From NCBI RefSeq assembly GCF_000211815.1, contig NZ_GL890832.1, positions 22,181 through 86,180 of the forward strand: a stretch of 64,000 nt of DNA, written 5' to 3'. A program made the position numbers and the translations under genes. The notes under the pieces were generated by a model. That model saw only the letters and a program-made list of their open reading frames with translations. It was not told the DNA's origin and did no database searches. This document shows positions 47,617-56,062 of the stretch, in pieces. This stretch comes from Moorena producens 3L (GTDB lineage: Bacteria; Cyanobacteriota; Cyanobacteriia; Cyanobacteriales; Coleofasciculaceae). Position 1 is the first letter of the stretch. Every line of letters begins with the position of its first letter.

Positions 47617-50268
47617 GTGGAAGTGTCAAAAACAAACAACACAATGCGTTTATCTCCCTTGTTAGCAGCAATGATCGCTGCTACTGCCAGTATTGGTGTA
47701 TCCAAACCAACCCGTGGGCAAACCATTCAGTCCCTACCAGATGCACCTCAACAGAATTCCAGTGACGTAAAAACAGCATTACAAGCGGTTCCTGAAACAA
47801 TTGCTGTGCAGGCAAAACCAACGACTGCCTCGGTGCTTGACTCTTCTGGGAACCAGGTGGCAGTACCGACCAAGACTGTTCTTGATGCAGTCGCTCATGG
47901 GGGAAACCCCCAAGACCGCGCTGCATCGCTTGTGCAGTCTGTGCCTACCACTCTCTCAGGGTCGAATTCTTCACCAACCCAGGTGGCAGTACCAACTAAA
48001 CCAACTAAACTAGTCGTTCCGGTAGATTCTTCAGCAGCAGAGTTACCCTCCTTTACTCCAAAGCCACCCCTATCACCGGATAGCATGGAAGGGAGTGCTC
48101 AACTAACACCTCCGAATGGGATAGATCAACCGTCCCAACTTCCGGAACCCAATCAACTCGAGCCCCCTTCAACTCAACCTCCTTTATCAATCCATAGCAT
48201 CGAAGGGATGGCTCAATTAACACCTCCGAATCGGATTGATCAACTGTCCCAACTTCCGGAAGCCACTCAACTCGAGCCCCCTTCAACTCAACCTCCTTTA
48301 TCAATCCATAGCATCGAAGGGAGTGCTCAACTAACACCTCCGAATCGGATTGATCAACTGTCCCAACTTCCGGAACCCAATCAACTCGAGCCCCCTTCAA
48401 CTGAGCCTCCTTCTGACTCCTCAGAAGTACGAGTACTGGTAGCAGAAGTCTTGATTACTGGCGCACCTCCCCAACTGGAAGAGGAAATTTATCGGGTGAT
48501 TAAAACCCGACCAGGACGAGCAACCACCCGCTCTCAGCTTCAGGAAGATGTGAATGCTATCTTTGCCACAGGTTTCTTTTCCAGTGTGGATGTGCAGCCA
48601 GAAGATACTCCCTTGGGAGTTAGGATTAGCTTTATTGTCAGAGCTAACCCAGTATTGCGTCAGGTGGCAGTCAAAACAGAACCCCCGGGGGAAGGGCAAC
48701 GGATCGTAAACCAGGAAAAAATTAATGAAATCTTCGGTGAGCAATATGGCTCAATCCTGAATCTGCGAGACCTCCAAGAGGGAATCAAACAATTAAACGA
48801 TTGGTATAAGAAAGAAGGTTATGACCTAGCTCAAGTCATTGATGCTGAGCAAGTCTCACCGGATGGTACAGTCACCTTGGTCGTGGCAGAAGGGGTGATT
48901 GAAGCCGTTAAGGTGCGTTTTCTCGATGAAGATGGTAACCCGATTGTGGATGAAAATGGCAACCCAATTCCACCAATGACTGACCAGGAGGAACCGGTTG
49001 GGGGTAATACTCGCCCCTTTATTATTACCCGGGAGGTGGAGTTAAAATCCGGTACTGTATTTAACCGGAAGAAAGCCCAAAGGGACTTACAGCGAGTTTT
49101 TGGTTTAGGGATTTTCGATGATGTACGGTTTTCCTTTGAACCCGGTACTGACCCACGCCAGGTGGTGATAGTAGTAGACGTGATTGAGAAGAGTAGTGGC
49201 TCAATTGCGGCTGGTGCAGGTCTGAGTTCTGCCAGTGGTTTTTTTGGTACCGTGAGCTATCAACAGCAAAATCTAGGGGGTAATAATCAGACCTTAGGGG
49301 GAGAATTTCAGCTGGGAACCCGAGAGCTATTGTTCGATTTGAGCTTTACAGACCCTTGGATTGCAGGAGACCCCTTCCGCACCTCTTACACCGTAAATGC
49401 ATTCCGACGGCGCTCGATTTCCTTGGTCTTTAATGGGGGCAGCGGTGAGAATAATATTAAAGTTCCTAATGATGATGATGATGGAGACCGCCCCCGGATT
49501 GTGCGCACTGGTGGTGGAGTGACTTTTCGCCGTCCTTTATCGCAAGATGTATTTAAACGGTCAGAATGGACAGCATCCCTAGGCTTGAAATATCAACATG
49601 TTGCCATTGAAGATAGTGATGGGGATGTCAGACCTGAATCTACAGATGGAGAACTTTTAAGCTTTAGTGACAGTGGTGAAGATGACCTAACTACTGTCCA
49701 GTTAGGGGCAGTGCGGGATTTACGCAATAGTACCACCCAACCTACTAAAGGTTCCCTACTGCGGTTGGGCATGGAACAATCTATTCCTATTGGTAGTGGC
49801 AGCATCTTAATGAATCGGTTAAGAGGTAGCTATAGTTTCTATATCCCTGTAGAATTCACCAACTTTACCGAAGGACCTCAGGCTCTTGCCTTTAACATTC
49901 AAGGGGGCACTATCTTGGGGGATTTACCTCCCTATGAAGCTTTTATTATTGGTGGTAGTAACTCCGTGCGGGGGTTTGCTGAGGGAGACCTAGCATCAGG
50001 ACGTAGCTACCTTCAGGCTACTGCAGAATATCGCTTCCCCATTTTCTCAGTCATAGGGGGCGCTCTATTTGTTGACGCTGGCACTGACCTTGGTTCTGCT
50101 GGTGCTGTTCCTGGTGAACCTGGTGAGCAGAGAGATTTACCCGGTACTGGTCTCGGTTACGGTCTTGGGGTTAGAGTGCAGTCACCACTTGGTCCGATTC
50201 GGGTAGACTTTGGTTTAAATACCGAAGGGGACAGTCGTCTTCACTTTGGTATTGGAGAGAAGTTTTAA
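47617..50268 (+). CDS. bamA: Omp85/BamA outer-membrane assembly protein
   Basis: An 883-residue outer-membrane insertase that folds beta-barrel proteins. A signal region (PLLAAMIAATASIGVSKPTR) leads to a long proline-rich linker (about 40-265). Three POTRA domains follow (about 270-530; RVLVAEVLITGAPPQLEEEI, VFGLGIFDDVRFSFEPG). The 16-strand barrel ends with VRVDFGLN-like RVDFGLNTEG and HFGIGEKF, with F at the C-terminus. The linker contains three 38-residue repeats and a 17-codon insertion encoded by the 51-bp palindromic repeat. The GTG at 47617 has AGGAA upstream; ATG 47644 is an alternative. It heads the lpxC-fabZ-lpxA run. Confidence 0.92.
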   Translation: MEVSKTNNTMRLSPLLAAMIAATASIGVSKPTRGQTIQSLPDAPQQNSSDVKTALQAVPETIAVQAKPTTASVLDSSGNQVAVPTKTVLDAVAHGGNPQDRAASLVQSVPTTLSGSNSSPTQVAVPTKPTKLVVPVDSSAAELPSFTPKPPLSPDSMEGSAQLTPPNGIDQPSQLPEPNQLEPPSTQPPLSIHSIEGMAQLTPPNRIDQLSQLPEATQLEPPSTQPPLSIHSIEGSAQLTPPNRIDQLSQLPEPNQLEPPSTEPPSDSSEVRVLVAEVLITGAPPQLEEEIYRVIKTRPGRATTRSQLQEDVNAIFATGFFSSVDVQPEDTPLGVRISFIVRANPVLRQVAVKTEPPGEGQRIVNQEKINEIFGEQYGSILNLRDLQEGIKQLNDWYKKEGYDLAQVIDAEQVSPDGTVTLVVAEGVIEAVKVRFLDEDGNPIVDENGNPIPPMTDQEEPVGGNTRPFIITREVELKSGTVFNRKKAQRDLQRVFGLGIFDDVRFSFEPGTDPRQVVIVVDVIEKSSGSIAAGAGLSSASGFFGTVSYQQQNLGGNNQTLGGEFQLGTRELLFDLSFTDPWIAGDPFRTSYTVNAFRRRSISLVFNGGSGENNIKVPNDDDDGDRPRIVRTGGGVTFRRPLSQDVFKRSEWTASLGLKYQHVAIEDSDGDVRPESTDGELLSFSDSGEDDLTTVQLGAVRDLRNSTTQPTKGSLLRLGMEQSIPIGSGSILMNRLRGSYSFYIPVEFTNFTEGPQALAFNIQGGTILGDLPPYEAFIIGGSNSVRGFAEGDLASGRSYLQATAEYRFPIFSVIGGALFVDAGTDLGSAGAVPGEPGEQRDLPGTGLGYGLGVRVQSPLGPIRVDFGLNTEGDSRLHFGIGEKF
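47881..47931 (+). repeat. 51-bp palindromic repeat inserted in frame in bamA
   Basis: Begins CTTGATGCAGTCGCTCATGG and ends GCTGCATCGCTT with the hairpin GGGGGAAACCCCC. It is read as LDAVAHGGNPQDRAASL. Its length of 51 (17 codons) keeps the reading frame. It has the same ends and length as the non-coding copies at 2187 and 6412. Confidence 0.8.
48064..48405 (+). repeat. Three 114-bp direct repeats in the bamA linker
   Basis: Units at 48064, 48178 and 48292 each encode 38 residues beginning PPLS and containing AQLTPPNRIDQLSQLPE and QLEPPST. Units 2 and 3 are almost identical in DNA, so the expansion is recent. They lengthen the proline-rich segment between the signal peptide and the POTRA domains. 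Confidence 0.9.
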
Positions 50269-50271
50269 TTG

Positions 50272-50370
50272 TTAATTGTGAATTGTTAGTTGTTAGTTGT
50301 GAAGTGTTAGTGGTTAATTGTGAATTGTTAATTGGGATTTGTGATTGGTTAATTTCAATTTTCAATTTTC
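50272..50370. repeat. Heptamer array (GTTAATT/GTTAGTT variants) before lpxC
   Basis: ATTGTTA, GTTGTTA, GTTGTGA, ATTGTGA and similar words follow each other with a 7-base period, then TTTTCAA repeats. This occupies nearly all of the 142-base gap between bamA and lpxC. Confidence 0.8.
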
Positions 50371-50410
50371 AATTTTACTGCCTTTATTGATATAAACGTT
50401 ACCAAAAAAA

Positions 50411-51409
50411 ATGTCTTCAGTATATTACACCTTGGCTGGTATGTTTGAACGCTCTGGTGTTGGACTGCACAGCGGTATTTCAACCAAAGTAAGGGTACTA
50501 CCAGCTGCTGCTGGAGAAGGACGATATTTTGTGCGGGTTGACCTACCAGGTAAACCGGTTATTCCAGCAAACATAGATGCAGTTTCAGATACCACACTAT
50601 CTACGGAACTCTCGACATCAGCCCAGTATGGAAACGCTACCGTTCGTACGGTGGAACACCTTTTAGCTGCACTGGCTGGTAGTGGTGTGGATAATGCTCA
50701 GATTGAGATTGATGGTCCAGAAGTGCCTCTTTTAGATGGTTCGGCGAAGGTGTGGCTGGAAGCTATCCAGGAGGTGGGAGTAGTAGCAGCAGGGGTTCGA
50801 GGAATCGAGGGAAAAGCATACGAGAGCTTTACACCCGGACAAGTTCGAGCTACCCTAACACCCCGTCACCTCCTAACTCCCTCAGAAACAACACCTATCC
50901 CTTTTGTATTAAACGAGCCAGTCTCGGTTTATCACGGAGATGCCTTTGTAACCGCTCTACCAGCACCCAAAACTCGATTTACCTATGGCATTGACTTTGC
51001 GTTACCAGCTATTGGTAAACAATGGTATAGTTGGACTCCAGAACAGGACAATTTTGCTGATGCGATCGCACCAGCTCGCACCTTTGGCTTGGCTGATCAA
51101 ATTGACCAGCTGCGCGATCGCGGTTTAATTAAAGGTGGTAGCTTGGACAATGCTCTGGTTTGTGGTCAACACGGATGGGTTAATCCTCCCTTACGATTTT
51201 CAAATGAGCCAGTACGTCATAAACTTTTAGACTTAGTAGGGGATTTGAGTTTATTAGGACGTTTTCCTGTTGCTCATATCCTGGCCTATAAAGCTAGCCA
51301 CCATCTCCATGTCCAACTTGCCAAAAAGCTGGCTGAACGCATGGGTTGCAAGTTAAACACAAAGAAGGTTGAACCTTTAAAAATTAACAAACTAACCTGC
51401 AATCTGTAA
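50411..51409 (+). CDS. lpxC: UDP-3-O-acyl-N-acetylglucosamine deacetylase LpxC
   Basis: A 332-residue zinc enzyme that removes the acetyl group from UDP-3-O-acyl-GlcNAc, the committed step of lipid A synthesis. Zinc and catalytic blocks: TVRTVEHLLAALAGSGVDNA (His in EHL), LDLVGDLSLLGRFPVAHILA (His/Asp) and KASHHLHVQLA near the end. GVGLHSGI opens domain I as expected. A loop insert around 130-165 is rich in proline and threonine. It lies in the bamA-lpxC-fabZ-lpxA run, 18 bases from fabZ, and the products act in the cytoplasm. Confidence 0.97.
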   Translation: MSSVYYTLAGMFERSGVGLHSGISTKVRVLPAAAGEGRYFVRVDLPGKPVIPANIDAVSDTTLSTELSTSAQYGNATVRTVEHLLAALAGSGVDNAQIEIDGPEVPLLDGSAKVWLEAIQEVGVVAAGVRGIEGKAYESFTPGQVRATLTPRHLLTPSETTPIPFVLNEPVSVYHGDAFVTALPAPKTRFTYGIDFALPAIGKQWYSWTPEQDNFADAIAPARTFGLADQIDQLRDRGLIKGGSLDNALVCGQHGWVNPPLRFSNEPVRHKLLDLVGDLSLLGRFPVAHILAYKASHHLHVQLAKKLAERMGCKLNTKKVEPLKINKLTCNL

Positions 51410-51427
51410 TTTTATTAAAGTACGCTT

Positions 51428-51940
51428 ATGTCCACACTGACTGACGTTAACACGCCAAATAACTCTACCGGAACTACCAAGGATGTAAATGATGACTCAT
51501 CGACTAAAACAGTTCTAACCGTCGAAGACATTCATAAACTACTCCCCCATCGGTATCCTTTCGCATTAGTTGATCGGATTATTGACTATGTTCCAGGTAA
51601 AAGAGCTGTAGGTATCAAAAATGTTACCTTCAACGAACCTTTTTTTCAAGGACATTTTCCTGGACGACCCTTGATGCCTGGGGTGATGATCGTGGAAGCT
51701 ATGGCTCAGGTTGGCGGGATTGTATTAACCCAAATGCCCGATAGTCCTGAGGGATTATTCGTATTTGCAGGGATTGACAAAGTTCGTTTTCGGCGTCCCG
51801 TAGTGCCAGGAGATCAACTGGTGATGACTGCGGAACTGTTGTCCATCAAGCGCAGTCGTTTTGGTAAGATGCACTCAGTTGCTACTGTTGATGGTAAGAA
51901 AGCAGCAGAAGGCGAGCTTATGTTCTCTATAGTGGATTAA
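51428..51940 (+). CDS. fabZ: 3-hydroxyacyl-ACP dehydratase FabZ
   Basis: A 170-residue hot-dog-fold dehydratase of fatty acid elongation, supplying hydroxyacyl chains shared with lipid A synthesis. LLPHRYPFALVDRIIDYVPG (about 38-57) and the catalytic block NEPFFQGHFPGRPLMPGVMI (His about 79) with VEAMAQ are conserved. The first 30 residues are a threonine/asparagine-rich extension usual in cyanobacteria. It begins 18 bases after lpxC, so the two are probably co-transcribed. Confidence 0.97.
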   Translation: MSTLTDVNTPNNSTGTTKDVNDDSSTKTVLTVEDIHKLLPHRYPFALVDRIIDYVPGKRAVGIKNVTFNEPFFQGHFPGRPLMPGVMIVEAMAQVGGIVLTQMPDSPEGLFVFAGIDKVRFRRPVVPGDQLVMTAELLSIKRSRFGKMHSVATVDGKKAAEGELMFSIVD

Positions 51941-51961
51941 AACATGATTAGCAAGAGCTTA

Positions 51962-52310
51962 GAAAGTTATTTAGTTGTTCGCCTTTGGCGTCCCTTTTAG
52001 GGTAGGTTATTTGCTTGAAAGTTATTTGGTTGTTCGCCTTTGGCGTCCCTTTTAGGGTAGGTTATTTGCTTGAAATACTTGACTTTGGAGGTTAAAAGTT
52101 AATGTTATATATTATGACTACAACCTGCAACATTAAACCTTAAACCTGCAACAGTCAACCTTAACCCTTAAACCTGCAACAGTCAACCTTAACCTTTCAA
52201 CATTAAACCTTAAACCTGCAACCTTTAACCTTCAACCTTTAACCTGCAACCTGCAACCTGCAACAGTCAACCTTAACCTTTCAACCTGCAACCTGCAACC
52301 TGCCAGTATT
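51962..52310. repeat. 55-bp tandem duplication and AACCTGC heptamer array
   Basis: A 55-base unit beginning GAAAGTTATTTGGTTGTTCG (first copy with TTAG for TTGG) is present at 51962-52016 and 52017-52071. From about 52125 an array of AACCTGC, AACAGTC, AACCTTA and AACCTTT heptamers runs to about 52305, stopping roughly 30 bases before the lpxA start. Together they fill the fabZ-lpxA gap. Confidence 0.9.
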
Positions 52311-52342
52311 GTTAGTCATTGGTCACTTTGGTGTTTGGAAAA

Positions 52343-53137
52343 TTGGCAACACTTATTCATCCTACTGCTGTTATCCATCCTGGTGCTGAACTACACCCGA
52401 CAGTTCAGATTGGTGCCTACGCGGTGATCGAAGATAATGTGAAAGTTGGTCCAGAAACAACCATTGGTGCCCATGTGGTTCTTTCTGGACCAATGGAGAT
52501 CGGAGCCAGGAATCAAATCTTTCCAGGAGCAGTACTGGGTTCGGAACCCCAAGACCTCAAGTATGATGGTGCTCCTAGCTGGGTGAGAATTGGTGATAAT
52601 AATCTAATTCGAGAGTACGTCACCATTAACCGAGCCACCGGGGCAGGAGAAGCAACTGTAATTGGCAATGGCAATATGCTAATGGCTTATAGTCATGTTG
52701 CTCACAATTGTGTAATTGAAGATTATGTAATTATCGCTAATGGAACTGCTATAGCGGGTCACGTTTATATTGAGTCCCAGGTGAGAATTAGTGGGGTGTT
52801 GGGAATTCATCAATTTGTCCACATTGGACGTCTAGCTATGGTCGGTGGGATGAGTCGCATTGACCGGGATGTTCCACCCTATATGCTAGTGGAGGGAAAT
52901 CCATCCCGAGTGCGATCGCTTAACTTAATCGGTCTTAAACGGGCTGGACTGACAACTGGTGAGATTAGACAGCTAAAAAATGTATTCCGGAAGCTCTATC
53001 TTTCAGGACAACCGTTCACTCAAGCCCTCCAAACTTTGGAATTGCCACCAGATAACCCACATGTGCAGCACCTGCATCAGTTTTTGCAGTTGTCTGTCAT
53101 GGAAGGTCGTCGGGGTTTGATTCCTGGTCGTCGGTGA
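52343..53137 (+). CDS. lpxA: UDP-N-acetylglucosamine acyltransferase LpxA
   Basis: The first enzyme of lipid A synthesis, a trimeric left-handed beta-helix acyltransferase. Hexapeptide repeats (IHPTAVIHPGAELHPTVQIG) cover about 1-190, with the catalytic histidine in YSHVAHNCVIED and GGMSRIDRDVPPYML following; the helical C-terminus is standard. No ATG is available. The family N-terminus (MxTLIHPTAV) aligns best with the TTG at 52343; GTG 52331 would add four residues and TTG 52319 eight. The heptamer array ends just upstream and may have displaced the original leader. Confidence 0.93.
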   Translation: MATLIHPTAVIHPGAELHPTVQIGAYAVIEDNVKVGPETTIGAHVVLSGPMEIGARNQIFPGAVLGSEPQDLKYDGAPSWVRIGDNNLIREYVTINRATGAGEATVIGNGNMLMAYSHVAHNCVIEDYVIIANGTAIAGHVYIESQVRISGVLGIHQFVHIGRLAMVGGMSRIDRDVPPYMLVEGNPSRVRSLNLIGLKRAGLTTGEIRQLKNVFRKLYLSGQPFTQALQTLELPPDNPHVQHLHQFLQLSVMEGRRGLIPGRR

Positions 53138-53197
53138 AAAGGGTAAAGGTTATCAAGGTTTATTTCAAATTCCTTTTACCTTTAACCTTTACCCTTT
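53138..53197. terminator. Stem-loop between lpxA and the RTX gene
   Basis: AAAGGGTAAAGGTT (53138-53151) pairs with AACCTTTACCCTTT (53184-53197) over a 32-base loop. It lies directly after the lpxA stop, between convergent genes, and could serve both. Confidence 0.5.
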
Positions 53198-53238
53198 GCT
53201 AACCTATTTTAGAGATTCTTAATTAAGAAAATAGGAGA

Positions 53239-54204
53239 TTAAAACACAAAATCTGCTTCTGTGATATCACCAGAATCTACACCAGTCAAGACAGCTAATG
53301 GTTGATTATTGATGGTGGTGATTATGGTATCGTCATTTTGTTCAAAAATCGAAATCTGGCCAAAGGTCAGACCATCTAACTGCAACAGATCTTCGCCATC
53401 GGTAAAGTCAGTGATGGTGAGTTTGCCTACTGTTGACAAGACAAAGGTATCTTGCCCACTGCCACCAGTTAAAATGTCATCTCCTGGGCCACCGATCAGG
53501 GTATCGTCATCATTTCCGCCTTCGAGGGTATCCTGACCATTGCCACCTTTGAGGGTGTCATGACCGTCCCCTCCAAACAGTTGATCGTCACCGTCACCAC
53601 CGTCGAGGTAGTCTTCCCCAGCAAAGCCTAGAAGGGTATCTTGACTGTTAAGCCCTTTGATAATATCGTCACCTCCGCCACCTTCAAGGCTGTCATTGTT
53701 GGAAGTACCGATTAGAGTAACACCAGCTTCCTCAAAGCTAAGGTTGTCAAGGGCGAAGCGGAAAGCAGCGGCATCATTGAAATCGATCACGACCCGGTCT
53801 ATTGGTGTACTAATACCAGAAAGGGAGAACAGACCCTCGGTAAAGCTTGGCTGTGAACTAGTATCGACTGCGATCGTATTTACCAATGTGGAGCCATCAT
53901 CAAACAGTTCCACTGTAAAACCAGGTGTGAGAGTAGCAAAGGTACTCAGCGCCACCCCAAACTCAAGCTCGGAAACCGGTGCATCAAAGTCAAGGGTTAG
54001 GATTCCGGCGGCATCACCTTCCAAACTCGGATCTTGTACAAAAGCAATTGATCCTGGACCGAAGGAACCATAATTGGCATCCGTTGAATCTACCCCACCG
54101 ACTTTGAAATCAAATGTGACCCCCATGAAACTTAGGTCATCAACCGGTTGAAAAGGCAGTTCATCGAAGGTCAGAACTGTTGTGTTAGTGGAATTGGTAG
54201 ACAT
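53239..54204 (-). CDS. RTX calcium-binding secreted protein
   Basis: A 321-residue acidic protein. The N-terminal part (about 1-165) is a beta-sandwich-like domain (LTFDELPFQPVDDL, LDFDAPVSELEFGVALSTFA, RVVIDFNDAAAFRFALDNLS) seen in cyanobacterial secreted proteins. The C-terminal part has about seven RTX nonapeptides (GGGGDDIIKG, GGDGDDQLFGGDGHDTLKGG, GGPGDDILTGGSGQDTFVLS). These bind calcium and mark type I secretion; the C-terminus carries the usual hydrophobic signal (ITDFTDGEDLLQLDG). No exporter gene lies nearby. It sits on the opposite strand between lpxA and lpxB. Confidence 0.88.
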   Translation of the reverse strand: MSTNSTNTTVLTFDELPFQPVDDLSFMGVTFDFKVGGVDSTDANYGSFGPGSIAFVQDPSLEGDAAGILTLDFDAPVSELEFGVALSTFATLTPGFTVELFDDGSTLVNTIAVDTSSQPSFTEGLFSLSGISTPIDRVVIDFNDAAAFRFALDNLSFEEAGVTLIGTSNNDSLEGGGGDDIIKGLNSQDTLLGFAGEDYLDGGDGDDQLFGGDGHDTLKGGNGQDTLEGGNDDDTLIGGPGDDILTGGSGQDTFVLSTVGKLTITDFTDGEDLLQLDGLTFGQISIFEQNDDTIITTINNQPLAVLTGVDSGDITEADFVF

Positions 54205-54472
54205 CTTTATTTCTCCTAAAAAAAAATTTTAATTGCACCCTATAGTATGAATATTGTGATTTTAGCTTGATGGAATTAGCGCAAATCACTAATGATTTTC
54301 ATTTTATTCATTTTTTATGATACTTTAAAAAATATTAAAATTGGATGAATTAAATGACTAGTTTTAATGAAGTTTATGTGAATAATTTAAAATTCCATAA
54401 AATTGTAAAACTTATCTTTTAAAAGAAAATACTTAAGTATAAAAAATTTACATAATTAGTGATTAAGCTTTT
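54205..54472. other. AT-rich leader region of the RTX gene
   Basis: The 268 bases upstream of the RTX start codon (minus strand) are strongly AT-rich with many TTTTAAA-type words. They probably hold its promoter. No gene is supported. Confidence 0.4.
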
Positions 54473-54491
54473 ATGGATTTAAATGTCCGTT

Positions 54492-54587
54492 CCCGTAGCG
54501 TGACCGTAGGTCAATCCCGTAGCGTGACCGTAGGTCAATCCCGTAGCGTGACCGTAGGTCAATCCCGTAGCGTGACCGTAGGTCAAT
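54492..54587. repeat. Four exact 24-bp tandem repeats
   Basis: CCCGTAGCGTGACCGTAGGT plus CAAT is repeated four times without spacers. The unit includes the GTAGCGTGACC/GGTCA-type palindrome found in the GCTACGC repeats elsewhere. A 24-base period reads in frame (SRSVTVGQ), but no gene is supported. Confidence 0.95.
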
Positions 54588-54781
54588 CCACTGGCGCAAA
54601 AGCTGGTCTACCCTCTCCCCATCTCCCGATCTCCTCATCTCCCCAAAGGGCCCCTATTCACAATTTCAAGGTGTGACAGCTTACCCTCGCCTGGCACTGA
54701 TACCATGTTTCAGTGGTCAGGTAATTTAGATATGGTTACTGTCTACTGCCTATTTCCCTAATCCCTATCCACCCATTAACC

Positions 54782-56011
54782 ATGACTCTCAAAACCATCT
54801 TTATCAGTACTGGCGAGGTATCTGGTGATTTACAAGGGGCTCTACTGATTGAAGCATTGAAACGTCAGGGAACAGCAGCTGGCTTAGAGTTAGAGATTGT
54901 TGCTCTAGGGGGTGATCAAATGGCTCAAGCTGGTGCGAAGCTGTTGGGTAATACCACCAGTATTGGTTCTGTGGGAATTCTGGAATCTCTACCCTTTGTG
55001 CTGCCTACCCTGAAAGTCCAAGGTCGTGCCAAACAGTATCTCCGGCAGCAGCCCCCTGACCTAGTGGTGCTGATTGACTACATGGGACCAAATTTGAGTA
55101 TTGGGAGTTTTCTTAAGCGTGAACTACCGCAAGTACCGGTAGTGTATTATATTGCTCCCCAAGAGTGGGTTTGGTCTATCTCTAAGCGCAACACCAGGAT
55201 TATTGTAGAGATGACTGATATCATGTTGGCAATTTTCCCAGAAGAAGCCCGTTACTTTGTGGAAAAGGGAGCGTCAGTTAGTTGGGTAGGTCATCCCCTG
55301 GTAGATCGGATGGAATCTAGCCCAAGCCGGGAAGAGGCTCGTGCTACCTTAGGCATAGCTCCAGAACAAACTGCGATCGCACTTTTACCTGCCTCTAGAC
55401 AACAAGAAATTAAGTATCTCATGCCTGTAGTCTTTGAAGCCGCCAAGCAGCTACAGTCACAATTGTTGGATACTAAGCAAACACGGGTTAGCCAGTCAAA
55501 GGGTGAAAGGTTAAGGGAAAGTCAACCTGATTCACCACTATTTTGGATTCCCCTATCTTTAGAAGCCTATCGCCATCCCATTGAAGAAGCAGTAAAGCGC
55601 TATGGTTTACAAGCTAAGGTGGTTGCTGGTCAAACCAAGGAAATCTTGGCTGCTGCTGATTTAGCCATTACCAAGTCAGGTACAGTGAATTTGGAACTAG
55701 CACTACTAGATGTGCCCCAGGTGGTTTTCTACCGAGTTAATCCCTTTACCTACTGGCTTGCTCGCACCTTCTTGAAGTTTTCGATTCCCTTCATGTCTCC
55801 CCCTAACTTGGTAGTAATGCGTTCGATTGTGCCGGAGTTGTTACAAGAGCAAGCCACACCAGAGAATATTGTCCGGCAATCTTTAGAACTACTTTTTAAT
55901 CAAGAACGGCGTCAGCAAACCCTGAAGGATTATCAGAAAATGCGCCAGTTATTGGGTGAAGTAGGCGTATGCGATCGCGCTGCTAAGGAAATTTTCCAGC
56001 TAATCAGCTAA
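54782..56011 (+). CDS. lpxB: Lipid-A-disaccharide synthase LpxB
   Basis: A 409-residue GT19 glycosyltransferase that condenses UDP-2,3-diacylglucosamine with lipid X at the inner membrane. Motifs: FISTGEVSGDLQGALLIEAL (about 6-25), IGSVGILESLP, VVYYIAPQEWVWSISKRNTR (about 119-138), WVGHPLVDRM, LLPASRQQEI and ITKSGTVNLELALLDVPQVV (about 299-318). About 25 residues near 240 (KQTRVSQSKGERLRESQ) form an insert without family match. It follows lpxA after the convergent RTX gene, so the lpx run is interrupted. Confidence 0.95.
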   Translation: MTLKTIFISTGEVSGDLQGALLIEALKRQGTAAGLELEIVALGGDQMAQAGAKLLGNTTSIGSVGILESLPFVLPTLKVQGRAKQYLRQQPPDLVVLIDYMGPNLSIGSFLKRELPQVPVVYYIAPQEWVWSISKRNTRIIVEMTDIMLAIFPEEARYFVEKGASVSWVGHPLVDRMESSPSREEARATLGIAPEQTAIALLPASRQQEIKYLMPVVFEAAKQLQSQLLDTKQTRVSQSKGERLRESQPDSPLFWIPLSLEAYRHPIEEAVKRYGLQAKVVAGQTKEILAAADLAITKSGTVNLELALLDVPQVVFYRVNPFTYWLARTFLKFSIPFMSPPNLVVMRSIVPELLQEQATPENIVRQSLELLFNQERRQQTLKDYQKMRQLLGEVGVCDRAAKEIFQLIS

Positions 56012-56062
56012 GTGGTCAAAGGCTAATGGCTGATTGGTAATAGCTTAATGCTTACAATCCTG

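Noticed and set aside
47617..50268. The Omp85 protein as the TpsB partner of the adhesin
   Set aside because: It has three POTRA domains, lies in the purC-lpx context and is 35 kb away. It is BamA and not a TpsB transporter.
54492..54587. Possible CRISPR array or small repeat protein
   Set aside because: Four head-to-tail 24-bp units without spacers. The SRSVTVGQ frame has no support as a gene.
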